Position numbers and translations under genes: made by a program
Assembly (NCBI GenBank): GCA_039707655.1
Contig: CM077666.1
Coordinates: 282,461,166-282,525,165, forward strand
From: Elymus sibiricus
Taxonomy: Eukaryota; Streptophyta; Magnoliopsida; Poales; Poaceae
Direction of reading: 5' to 3'
Length of the DNA: 64,000 nt
The notes under the pieces: model-generated
Database searches by the model: none
Told to the model about the DNA's origin: nothing
What the model saw: the letters and a program-made list of their open reading frames with translations, nothing else
In this document: positions 21,116 to 31,019 of the stretch, piece after piece
Numbering within the stretch: the first letter of the stretch is position 1
How the letters are laid out: every line of letters starts with the position of its first letter

Positions 21116-22264
21116 CTACATGGGGTAGCTTGAGCGCGCGTCCCGCAGCACCGTACTGACGTAGTACACTGGGTGTTCGACGAGGGTGAGGTCCCCCACG
21201 GTGTCCTGTCCCGCGGCAGGACCAAGAGGCCCGGGTGCCTCGGGGGCCGTTGGCGCGACCGGGGCCTCATGAGGATTGAGCGCTTCACGGGCCGCTGGAC
21301 AGGCCGGGGCCTCACGAGGGCTGAGCGCCTCTGGGGACGTCGGAGCGGCTTGGGCCTCGGGCGCCCTGGCTTGGGGGGAAGTAGGCTCCTGGAGATCCTG
21401 AGAGCCCCCTGGCTCCATGCGTGGGGGCCTGCCGGCCCCCGTCAATGTTGCGCGTGTGACGACTCGCTCCTTCCTGACCGCCACCAATGCAGCACTGGCG
21501 GAGTGGGGGGTGGAAGCCAGGTATAGCAGCAGGGGCTCCTGAGGGCGAGGTGCTACCATCACCGGCGGGCTCATGAGGTATCGTTTGAGTTCCTCAAAGG
21601 CTGCGTCCGCCTCTGGGGTCCATTCGAAAGGGCCCTTCCTTTTCATGATCTTGAAGAACGGCAAGGCCCACTCGCCGAGCTTGGAGATGAAACGCCCCAA
21701 GGAGGTCACACATCCTGCCAATTTCTGCATTTCCTTGAGGGTCTGGGGCGCACTCATCTTGTTTATGGCCTTGATCTTCTCCGGGTTCGCCTCGATTCCC
21801 CGATGCGATACCAGGAAACCGAGCAGCTTGCCCGAGGGAACTCCGAAGACGCACTTTTCAGGGTTGAGCTTTAGGTTCACTTCCCTCAGGCTGGCGAATG
21901 TCTCCTCCAAGTCCTCGACCAAGGTCTTGGCCGCCTTGGACTTGACCACGATGTCGTCGACATAGGCTTCTGCATTCCTCCTGAGCTGCGGTCCCAAGGT
22001 GATGTGCATCAGCCGCTGGAAGGTCGCCCCGGCGTTCCGCAGCCCGAAGGGCATGCATGTGTAGCAGAATACCCCACACGAGGTGCGGAAAGCCGTCTTC
22101 TCGACGTCTTCCACCACCATTTTGATCTGGTGGTAACCCGAGAAGGCATCTAGGAAGCACAGGAGGTTGCACTCCACGGTAGAGTCCACAATCTGGTCAA
22201 TACACGGCAGCGGAAATGGGTCCTGGGGGCAGGCTTTGTTGAGGCTCGTGAAGTCGATGCACAT
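21116..22264 (-). pseudogene. Reverse transcriptase of element F
   Basis: This Ty3/gypsy reverse transcriptase is 382 codons open from an internal Met. Palm and fingers motifs run in order: CIDFTSLNKACPQDPFPLP, CFLDAFSGYHQIKM (first catalytic Asp), MPFGLRNAGATFQRLM, and EAYVDDIVVKSK with the catalytic Asp pair. LNPEKCVFGVPSGKLLGF and the thumb and connection follow, then an Ala/Pro-rich linker before HPVYYVSTVLRDARSSY. A TGA at the codon before the internal Met (KE*MCID) cuts it from the protease frame. The active-site residues are intact, so it is decayed mainly by stops. Confidence 0.93.
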
Positions 22265-23480
22265 TCACTCCTTCCCGCACTTCTTCGGGATGACCACTGG
22301 GTTGGCTAGCCACTCTGGGTAACGCACCTCCCGGATGACCCCTGCCTCCTTTAGCTTGCCGACCTCCTGGGCGATGAACGCTTGCATCTCCGAAGCTTGT
22401 CTTCTTGCCTTCTGCTTTACTGGGCGTGCATTCGGGCACACCATGAGGTGGTGCTTGATCACGTCCCTTGGGATCCCCACCAAGTCGGAGGCGCTCCACG
22501 CGAATGCACCCTTGTTAGCCCGGAGGAAGGACACCAGCGCCTCCTCTTTGTCTTGAGGCAAGCCGGCGCTGATGGTGAAGGTGGGGCCAGGGTTTCCTTC
22601 GTCCATCGGCAGCTGCTTCGTCTCCGCCCGACTTTGGAAGAATAGCTGCTTCTTTTTTACCGGCGCGATGTTAGGGATACTCCCGAGGTCCTCCGCGGCC
22701 CGCGCGGCGCCCTTGGCACTGGTGTGCACCACTGCCGTGGCTTTGTAGGAGAGTTTGACCACGTGGGACGCATCCTTGACGTCCCCCGCGACGGTGAGGA
22801 TGCCGCTGCTCCCAGGAATCTTGACGACGTTGTAGCCCGGGTGCGTTGCTGCCATGAACTGAGCGAGGGTGGGGTAGCCGAGTATTGTGTTGTATGGGAG
22901 GTGGATGTGGGCGACATCAAAGTCGACCTGCTCGGTCCGAAAGTTGGAGCGAGTGCCAAAAGTGACGGGGAGGCGCACCCGCCCCACGGGGGCAATGGAC
23001 CCCCCGACCACCCCAGAGAAGGGCCTTGAAGGTGCGAGCTGGTCACGGGGTAACTGCAGCGCATCGAAGGCCTCCACGGAGATGACGTTAAGGCCGGCGC
23101 CACCGTCTATGATGGTTCTGGAGACGGCCACGCCATGTATGGTCGGCGTGCACAACATGGGGAGCGCTCCAGCAGCTCTCGTTGTCTTGGGGTGGTCGTC
23201 GAGGCTGAAGGTGATGTCGATCTCCGGCCATGCGCGGTGCGGCGTGGGCTCGGGCTGTGGCCGAACCGCTCCTATGTGGTGCAGGAACCGCTTAATGTGG
23301 CAGCCGGAGGACGGCGCCTACGACCCGCCGAGGATGCAGGCGACCGCTGGGCCAGCTCTGCGCGCCCGGGCACCATTGCCCGCTGAGAGCCGGCCGATGT
23401 CGGGGACCTCGCCTGCCATGGAGTCACCGAACGGAGGCCTGGCTGCTATCGCGAGTGGGGAAGCTCTGACATGCCCCCTA
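22265..23480 (-). pseudogene. Protease and pol start of element F, gag missing
   Basis: The aspartic protease (from about 23158 down) has IIDGGAGLNVISVEAFD, VRLPVTFGTRSNF and HLPYNTILGYPTLAQFM. It continues through a linker (SRAETKQLPMDEG) to the first reverse-transcriptase block. Above it, the linker VACILGG (near 23.33 kb) is reached only about 150 bp after the primer-binding site, so the capsid and nucleocapsid are gone. The Asp-Gly-Gly triad matches that at 1230-1905. The frame is open for 297 codons but stops at 22265. Confidence 0.88.
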
Positions 23481-23494
23481 CCTGGTGTGCCAAA

Positions 23495-24403
23495 TGTCGG
23501 ATTTAGGGCTTCGCAAAACCCTTAAGATTCGAACACAGGGGCGTGTGCGAAGATCTCCTGCAGCCTCGCCCAACCTAGCTCGCTACTCGATGAACACAAC
23601 AAAGAACTTGCACGATGACGAGGAAGAAGATGAACACGGCGATTTACCCAGGTTCGGGCCGCTACAAAGCGTAATACCCTACTCCTACTTTGGTGGATTG
23701 CCTCTCGTGGAGGTTTTGTGGATGAACTAGTACAGTGTTCCAGAGCCTCGTGAGGGCGCTCCCGAGGGGCTCTTGGCCCTCTGTTCGCTTGGTGGTGGAT
23801 GAGTGAATCGAATGGTTTCGGATCCCCCTCTACGGTGTGGCCTAGCCTCTATATATAGGGGCAGCCCGGGTCCTCTCCCCTTATCGCAATGGCGGGAAGG
23901 GATCCCACAATGGCCAATTTTGAAGGGGAATAGGGGCACATGCTCGTCCTGCCCAAAGGCGGTCTTCGCCTGCAAAGTGGCTATCGATGATGCAGAGGAG
24001 GGCTCGGCGATGACATCCATCCTGCGGGGCTCGTGGTCGTGGTCTTGTTTCACCAGAATGGAAACCTTTGGCGGGTGCTTTGTGAACCCGCGTACGTCCT
24101 TGTCCCCTTTGCACCAAAGGGGAAACTGCTCCATCTGGCATGCTGGCGCCCGCCTATCGTCCCTTGCGTCATCTTTGACTCCTGAGGCCGGGCTCTACAT
24201 AGAGATCTCCACCGCTCTGGAGGGGGCCTGGGGAGGCCCATCCCTTGCCGGTCTTGACACCGCTCCTCCTTGCGAGCCTAGGGCCCTCGCGAGGACCTTG
24301 TCTTGAGTGGGGCCGCGCCTGGCTGAACCTGGTTGACGAGGTGGGCCACACCCTGGGCCGCAGGTAGGCAGGTCTGGGTACCCCCGTTCCCAGAACGCCG
24401 ACA
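23495..24403 (-). repeat. Element F 5' LTR
   Basis: It is 909 bp, from TGTCGGATTTAGGG to AGAACGCCGACA, and is the same family as C's LTRs. The primer-binding site at 23472-23492 (CCTGGTGTGCCA side) marks it as the 5' LTR of a minus-strand element. Confidence 0.92.
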
Positions 24404-26200
24404 ACATCCAAGGACGCATATATGATTTTTCAACCCATTTTGTCGCCCTGGACATTGTGATTGTAGATCAAATTTGAATTATGCACATTAAAGAATGAAC
24501 CGAAAACTCAATTAATGTATTTAAAAGCCAGATGATCCCTTATTTAATCATATTTTTGCACTTCACACGTACATATGTCTATGTTATTTATATAAAGAAA
24601 ATCAAGGAGAGAAGAGGCATCAGATGTATTTTTGCCCGCATATGTGGCATGCATATATAATGTTCCCTATCGAAACCACAAAGCTTCTTGTGAGGAGCTC
24701 CGATTTGTAAGGGGGTTGTGCAAGAACATGTCCAATTTGGACAGATTTTTTACCACGGCATGTGTCTGCCCTTGTCACGACACCATGCCAAGTTTCATGA
24801 ATTTTTGACGAGTTCTGGATTTACGGGAATTTGAAAACCAAGCATATCAATGATTGCGGCCAAGCAAACAGTCAATGAGATGTTAGAAATTCATTCCCAT
24901 TTCTTGCGTGGAACCTAATTAAACATGCATCCATGGAAAGGCATATTTTTACCAACCTATTTTTCATGTGTTGGACCTTGTGATTGTAGCTTAAATTTGA
25001 ATTATGCACATTAAACGACTAGAAAACTCAATTAATGTGTTAAACAGGTCTCACGAACCCTGGAAAAATCCACAGTTTAGCATGACTCTCAGAAAGTTGC
25101 TCTGTGGGTGACTCCAGAAATAAATGCATGCCACAAGAGAGAACGGATGTTGTTTCGCACATAAAATGTGAACTTTCCCTATCGGAACACATGACTTTCT
25201 TGTGAGAACTTTTAGTTTGTAAGAGGCTTTGTGCCAAAACTTGTACAAAATTGGGCAATTTTTATTACCACAACACAGATAATAGGGCAATTGATGGCAC
25301 CATGCCCAAATTTCATGAATTTCTATCGAGGTTTGCATTTACATGAATTTAAAAATTAAGTTTCCAGATGTTTGTGGTCGAGCCTCATGCCGTAGATATA
25401 TTTGTTAGAAATTCATTCCCATTTATTGTGTGGGACCTAAACATGCAGCCAGTGAAACGTATATGTTTTTCAACATATTTTCATGAGCTGGACCGTGCAG
25501 TTATTGTAGTTCAAATTCGATTTATATATATGCACATTAATTGAATTCCTACAAAACTCAATTAATTAATGTACTTAAAAGGCCAAACAAACTCTGTAAG
25601 GCTCCATTGATTCGCACAACACATTCACGTTACTCTATGGAGACTCTAGAAATAAATTCAAGGTGAGAATCGACATGAGATGTTGTTTCGCACATGAAAT
25701 GTGAACTGTCCCTACTGGAACCACATGACTTCTTGTGAGAATCTTCGGTTTGTAAGAGGTTTGTGCCAAAACTTGTCCCGAACTAGGCATTGTTTTTACC
25801 ACAGCACACATGCGCCATGACATCACACCATGCCAAGTTCCATGAATTTCTCATGATATTTGGAATTACTGGAATTTGAAAACACGGCTTATCAAAGTCT
25901 ATGGCCGAGCCAAAAATACCGCGAGGTTTGGAATTCGTTTAATTTCCATTTCTTGCATGGGACCAAAACATGTATCCAGTGACAAATAGTTGATTTTCAA
26001 CCCATTCAGGTGCCCTCTAGTATGTGCTTAATAAAGTGCAGTTCAAATTTGAACTATGCACATGAAATGTCCAAAAAACTCTTTAAATGTTTTAAAGGGC
26101 CTAAACGTCCCTGAATTATTCCATATTTAACACACAGTTCGATAGTTGCAAGTTCACTGCAGATAAATGTTACTGCCATCCAAACACCTTCAATTGCCAA
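24404..26200. repeat. About 520-bp diverged tandem array, 3.4 units
   Basis: Units begin near 24404 (mid-unit), 24921, 25439 and 25965 with AAACATGCATCCA-like heads. Each then has a TTGTGATTGTAG-like stretch, TTTGAATTATGCACATTAA, ACTCAATTAATGT, and further on CACCATGCCAAGTTTCATGA. Spacing is 517-526 bp, and units differ by many substitutions and small indels. No coding potential is seen. 26200-26415 shows nothing further. Confidence 0.8.
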
Positions 26201-26415
26201 TGTAACTTCATTTTTAGTCTCAAAGCAGTTTGAAAAACAAATACATCACAAACAGTCCTTGATCATGAAACATGTGTGATGTGGTATGAAAATATCTTGG
26301 GCCAACCCTCATATATGGCTTAGGCCGGAAGCTTCAGTCCACCGCCGGCGCGTCAACCACATAGTCACACTTGTTCTCCAAGACCACTGTACTGTTCAAG
26401 CGTCGCCGGTGAAAG

Positions 26416-27077
26416 ATGGGGACATGGATCCGCATCATGAGGGCAACTTTGGCGACCCACTCCGGCCTGAGCACGGCTGCATCATCCATGAACGCGCTCA
26501 CAACATCCTTGAGCATGGCCGCACTCTCCGACAGGGCGGCTGCGGCCGCCGAAAGGGCTGCTGCTGCATGTGAGATGGCGGCAGCAACATCCACGACCGG
26601 GATAACAAATGGCGAGAATGGCACAGCAACTATCCATTCCTCAGCGGCCGCCGTAGCCCTAATGGCGGCTGCCCACGCCTATGCCAATGCCGCCCATGCC
26701 CAGCTCATGGCGGTCACCACACAAATAGCAGCAGCCTTCTCCGACAACGGTCGGCAACCTACGTACGAAGAGTTGGAAATCACCGGAGCGCTCGGGTAGC
26801 CGTTCGTGCATCGACAGTCTCCCTTGCCAAGATGGATGCCATCAATGCTCGGACCGCGGCCGGCCATGCCAAACTCGTGGTGGCCTTTTCCAAAGAGATG
26901 GTGGACGCCGACGGCAAGATGCTTGCAGAGTATGTGGCGATGGATGCCATGGAGCCCCTTCCCCTGGAGGTCGTCGAGCGCGAGCTGGTCATGGAGGATG
27001 CGGTGGAGATCGGCGAGTGTCAGGCGGAACATGAGTCATTGTTTAGAGCGCTGGTCTTTTGTTCGAGTAATGTTTAG
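26416..27077 (+). pseudogene. Unknown Ala-rich ORF pair
   Basis: I do not recognise this. Two plus-strand frames follow each other: 26416-26799, rich in Ala (AAAAAERAAAACEMAAATS), and 26832-27077 in another frame (KLVVAFSKEMVDADGKMLAE). They could be one frameshifted gene. The minus strand is also open at 26334-26624, so the coding strand is uncertain. Base composition is richer in GC than the flanking AT-rich repeats, as is the nearby ORF at 27874. It lies inside the CACTA-like segment. There is no domain evidence. Confidence 0.3.
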
Positions 27078-27346
27078 GTCAACCAGCCCTGTTTAATTGC
27101 TCGATTAAGTAAGTGCAGGCTGTGGTGTAGGCTCTTTTGCGCAGTACCCAAATTAGCAATTGATGTTAAATTACGCAACGACGTGGATGACCACTGTAAC
27201 CATGGAAATTTGGACCAAAAATTTGCCGCCATATGCCCATTCCATCTTCGAATTGAAAATGAAATTGAAGTTCATCACACACATTTTTTTTGGGAATGAA
27301 CCATGTACAATGTAGTACCCAATCTTACATCCGAAGCTTGGAGACA

Positions 27347-27515
27347 AACATTTGCACGTCCAAGTTCATCACACACAGGGTATATCACAGGCTTCATTTG
27401 TGATGTGTTGATATCGAGAACTATTCTGAAAAATTTGCACGTTCAAGTTCATCACACACGGTGTATAAATCAGGCTTCGTTTGTGATGTTTTGATATCGC
27501 ACATGGTTCCGAATA
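27347..27515. repeat. 84-bp direct duplication
   Basis: Two adjacent copies (about 27347-27430 and 27431-27515) share TTGCACGTTCAAGTTCATCA, CACACGG/CACACAGG, CAGGCTTC and TTTGTGATG-T-TTGATATCG. The TTCATCACACA and TTTGTGATG words resemble the CACTA subterminal repeats at 29690-30267. Confidence 0.6.
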
Positions 27516-27873
27516 AGGGACTGTGTCCGTTGGTGCTTTCTGTGCTAGTTTTTCGCTGAACCGTATGAAAATTTTGGGCTGCCGCAGAAATATCTACCTC
27601 CCTCGCCCCCCGGTACCAATCAAAAGCCACATTTCCCCCCTTTTCCTCTCCCTTTCCTAGTTCAAACCTTCATTGCTTGCTTGCAGTGCTGCCTCCTCGC
27701 CGGCGACGCTCCTTCCTGCTGCTCGGCCTCGTCCATCTAGTCAGGTAATCCACACCTCCCCAATACCCCCTCCTCCTCCATCCCATATAGCCCGACCGCC
27801 GGCGCGACACCTTCCACCCAAACCACCGCCCCATCCTCCAAATAATCACCGCCGAAAGTCATGGTGCACGTAG

Positions 27874-28308
27874 TATAGCCAGGATCTCAAAGAGCATTTG
27901 GCTGCAGAGAAGCAAATCATGGTTGCATGCGCAGATGAGGCAGCTATGGCTTCCATGCGTGTCGACCCCCAGATCTTGGAGGAGCACCTCGCCGTCGAGG
28001 CCACCGTCGACGCCTCGCGTGCTGACGCCGCCACGCGGTTGGCTGCTATAAACGACAGCTCATGGTCTTTTCTCGAGGGCACCACCGGTGCGTTCCACGA
28101 AGACTTAGTTGTGTTTTCTCAGCGTGCCCGTGCTTACCTCAACTCCAGAGCCGTCATGTTGGTGCCGGCGTGGGATCAGGCCCCTCACCACTATGAGGGG
28201 TGCACCCATGGTGTGGAGGCCTCACCCTCTTCCAAGTTGACGGAGCCCATCATCATCGATATTTGTGACGATGAGGAATATCTTGTTTTTCTTAGCTTTA
28301 TAACTTAG
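27874..28308 (+). CDS. Unknown protein, possible exon after an AG acceptor
   Basis: I do not recognise this. The frame is open from just after GTGCACGTAG (a possible acceptor at 27872-27873) to TAG at 28306-28308, about 144 codons. It starts acidic and Ala-rich (ADEAAMASMRVDPQILEEHL), contains NDSSWSFLEGTTGAFHEDLV, and ends acidic (IIIDICDDEEYLVFL). Upstream, 27640-27840 is CT-rich like a 5' untranslated region and has a possible donor (GTAATCC) after TCTAGTCAG near 27743. It lies about 490 bp before the B3-like gene in the same direction. They could be parts of one transcript, but I cannot join them. No promoter is evident. Confidence 0.4.
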   Translation, partial: YSQDLKEHLAAEKQIMVACADEAAMASMRVDPQILEEHLAVEATVDASRADAATRLAAINDSSWSFLEGTTGAFHEDLVVFSQRARAYLNSRAVMLVPAWDQAPHHYEGCTHGVEASPSSKLTEPIIIDICDDEEYLVFLSFIT

Positions 28309-28799
28309 GACCTATGTTCACCTAGCTACGCCGGTTAAGCACGTTTTGTTTAGTTGTTGCCTGTGCCGCTACTGCCTTTCATTTAGAAATTCTAGTGAAA
28401 TGTCCAATGTAATGCTACTGCAACCTGACCTTCTAGTATGTTCTATTGTGCAATGTGGTGCTTAGTTAACTGTTTCGTTCATTTGTTGTGGTGATCATTT
28501 AACTATTTAATTCAATTCTGAAATGTGATGTATGATTGTTGTTGGTACAATTTTGTATTGTTATGCATGTGACGAATAAATTGAATTTAGATGTACTAAA
28601 TACATGTGCAACATATAGAATTGCTACATTTCCTAGTTCTTAGCGCTTGGTTTAGATAACTGGATTTTCAATGTGGCTCGAACTAATCTGTTGGATCCAC
28701 AATGTGTTTATTTTCCATTAACATATTTTAGTGATAGTATGCAAAATATCACTTGTAACCTGATCAATATTTGTCTTAAATATGTTGCAAGGGGAAACA

Positions 28800-29448
28800 A
28801 TGGGGGACACTGAAGTTTACCATCGAGGTTTGCACATCCATGGTCGTTTGGCTAATAGCACATTATTGTGCAATTGCAGAAACCATTGTAATATGAATGT
28901 TTTTATTAAGAATTTGTTCTTGCACATGTAGGTCCTGCTGTAAGAGGTTTAGACCCACTATTCGACCCTTTTTGCATGTGGGGAAATGAGGTGTCCTTGA
29001 ATATCAATCAAATCAAGAAACTCGGAAAGATCGTTAAGATAAAGAAACTAGCTACGAAAAACAACAAGATGTTTGTCTGCACAATGAAAAAGACATCAGT
29101 CAACTATAGGATGGTACCATCTCTTTCACCTTGTCCTTTTCCCTTTGCGCCATTTCAAAGTTTAGAAAACATATTTATGTGTATGTTTGTTTTCAGTCCT
29201 TCTCAAGGCAGTTCATCGATGATTATGTCTCAAACCACTTGTATGATCAAGAGGCGATGAAGGTATTCATACAACACCCACGGTATAATCTTCAAGTCTT
29301 CCTTAAGAGGACGAAGGATGGGTGGGCAATCATCCACAGGCACTGGCCTAAAGTTGCCAGGACCTTCAACATCATTGAAGGCTCAGTATTCGCCTTCTGC
29401 TTTAACAATTTTCTAGATGAGATTCATCTATCTATTTACCATCTATGA
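28800..29448 (+). CDS. B3-like DNA-binding domain protein, three exons
   Basis: ATG at 28800. Exons 28800-28827, 28932-29113 and 29197-29448 (TGA) join in phase across two GT-AG introns (28828-28931 and 29114-29196) to give 153 codons with no stop. The pattern fits a plant B3 domain of the REM/B3-like type: SFSRQFIDDYVSNHL, a VFIQHP...LQVFLKR strand pair, KDGWAIIHRHW, then IIEGSVFAFCF and a final IHLSIY strand. B3 proteins bind DNA in the nucleus as transcription factors. This one is little more than the domain, without a clear nuclear signal. It is 0.8 kb from the CACTA end and could be a captured host gene or a transposon-borne gene. The B3 call is from pattern, not a search. Confidence 0.5.
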
Positions 29449-29689
29449 TGATACTTAATTTCCAAAGGTTGTAGATGTTGCATTTGAAACTTTGTCTTGT
29501 TGTGCAATTGGGTAGCTAGGCAGTATATGCCTATATGTGGTTGTACCCTGATGTAATGCAATTATGAAATCCTGGTTGCCATACTACGAATAAGAAATAT
29601 ATTATGTGATTGATATGAAATGTTAATTCTGATTACTAAATGGATTATAAATAATTGATCAATCAGACTGATTATTGGGGTTCCCATTG
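29449..29689. other. Downstream flank of the B3-like gene
   Basis: It is AT-rich, with no frame or repeat that I recognise. It probably holds the 3' untranslated region. Confidence 0.4.
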
Positions 29690-30267
29690 CAGATGGTTTC
29701 TAAGAAAAAATCGTGGGCGGTGACATGAACAAACCCACACGGTTTCTAGAAAGTTGGCATGTTGGATCGTTGAGCAATCACACATGAATTCTGGTCGACA
29801 ACTGTGTGCGTTAGGACACCCAATCACAAATGTTTTCACATAGCTAGTGGGTGTGATGGGCAGCCCAATGCCAAATAGTTTCTTCTAGACACCGTGAGTG
29901 ATGTTCTGAGTAACGCAAACGATAGAATTATAACTATCGTGTGTGATGATCACACCTATCACAAACAATGTTATGCAGAAAATTGTGTGAGATTTGCAAT
30001 ACGAATGGAAATGTACCCTTGGGATTCCCTGTGTGGGATGCTAAGTCATCTCACACGTCTTCCCCAATATGTCTGTTTGTGATGGTCCTAACAATCGCAA
30101 ACGATATATTTTTGCCCATCGTGTGCGACCAGGTGCAGGCATCGCTGACGGGTTTTGCCTGTCGTGTGGGATAGCACCCCTTTGCCCACACATGCAAGGC
30201 AACGGTTTAAGACTACGTCATGAAAAGGGGTTAAAAACCATTTGTATAGCATGCGGTTGCACTAGTG
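29690..30267. repeat. CACTA subterminal repeats and right terminus
   Basis: Many short direct and inverted words occur: TGTGTGATGATCACACC near 29940, TTGTGTGAG, CTCACACG, TTTGTGATG, ATCGTGTGCGA, GTCGTGTGGGA. The segment ends in TAGTG. Such dense 8-12-bp repeats next to the TIR define CACTA elements. Confidence 0.65.
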
Positions 30268-31019
30268 GGAGGGGAGAACCTAAAATATGCTTGGTATAGG
30301 ATTTGCAATGCTCATAATAGATCTATCCATAAGCAATCTACCGTTGTTCTTCTTCACAGTTTTTATGTGGGTATCCCCACTTGGTATAGATTCATCCTTG
30401 AAACGATTACCAGTGGGAATTTCTTGATGTGTCCATCTTTGGATGCTTTTAATGCTATGGGAAGTTTAGTGGGATCACCACCTCTTATGATCAATGAAAC
30501 AACTTTAACTCTCGAACATGTTATGGAGAGATTAGATGCTATTGAATAGAAGATGATTACCAAGGAACATCTTGAAAATTTGGATAAGAAAATGCATAAT
30601 CTTTCTAATAAATTGGATCTAAGGCGGGAGACACCTTTAAATTGTTAAATGAAAAAGAAACCGTAGTTAATGAAAGGATAGAAGAGAGCCCTTACCGGAT
30701 TGATAAGTTGGAAGGAATCTTTAGTAACTTGGGTTCGGCTTTTTCTTCTGCTAAAACTATTGAAAAAACTCCCATAAAAATTGGCAAGACCATGCAAGTC
30801 ACTAAGAACAAAGTTGCTACACCTAGTGGCCACAAGGGAGATCTTAAAATGATTAGTATTCATCCCGACTTTGTTGAAATAGTAAGAGACCCTATTTATA
30901 AAAATGAGTTATTTGGTATTCTTCCTAGGAGTGTTGTCATCAAGACTATGCATGCTAAATCCTTAAATAAATCTAGTTGTGTGGTTGAAGAGTTGAAAAC
31001 CAAAGATGACAATAGTTGA
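30268..31019 (+). pseudogene. Unknown ORF of element G
   Basis: It is two frames: about 30330-30549, containing LDAFNAMGSLVGSPP and TLEHVMERLDAIE, and 30642-31019, containing MLNEKETVVNERIEES and MISIHPDFVEIVRDPIYKNEL. It ends 9 bp before the CCTAGCTAGGGGCG block that also follows the ORF of S1. It is probably the single ORF of a non-autonomous Athila-like element. It holds heptad-like stretches but no recognised domain, and a TAG at 30547-30549 plus a frame change break it. The function is not known. Confidence 0.45.

Larger units (their letters stand above)
20347..24403 (-). mobile_element. Element F: gag-less gypsy element, minus strand, truncated by D
   Basis: On the minus strand the order is 5' LTR (23495-24403), primer-binding site (23472-23492), a short leader, protease, reverse transcriptase, then RNase H broken at 20347 by D's LTR. 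The LTR is of the same family as element C's. No capsid domain lies between primer-binding site and protease. Integrase and 3' LTR are not in the window. Its 5' LTR breaks into the middle of a 520-bp tandem unit at 24404, so F probably inserted into the CACTA element. Confidence 0.85.
24404..30267. mobile_element. CACTA-type DNA transposon, right end and interior
   Basis: The right end reads GCGGTTGCACTAGTG, ending in TAGTG at 30267, the complement of a CACTA terminus. The 580 bp inside it are packed with short repeats built on TGTGTGATG, TCACACA and ATCGCAAACGAT in both orientations, the classic subterminal structure where CACTA transposase binds. The left end is not in view: F's LTR interrupts the interior at 24404. 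No transposase domain is recognisable. GGA at 30268-30270 would be one copy of a 3-bp TSD. Confidence 0.6.

Noticed and set aside
21173..21526. Plus-strand Arg/Gly-rich ORF
   Set aside because: It is the antisense shadow of the Ala/Pro-rich linker in F's reverse transcriptase.
22724..23525. Plus-strand ORFs opposite F's protease
   Set aside because: They are shadows of the better supported protease frame, which has the catalytic motif.
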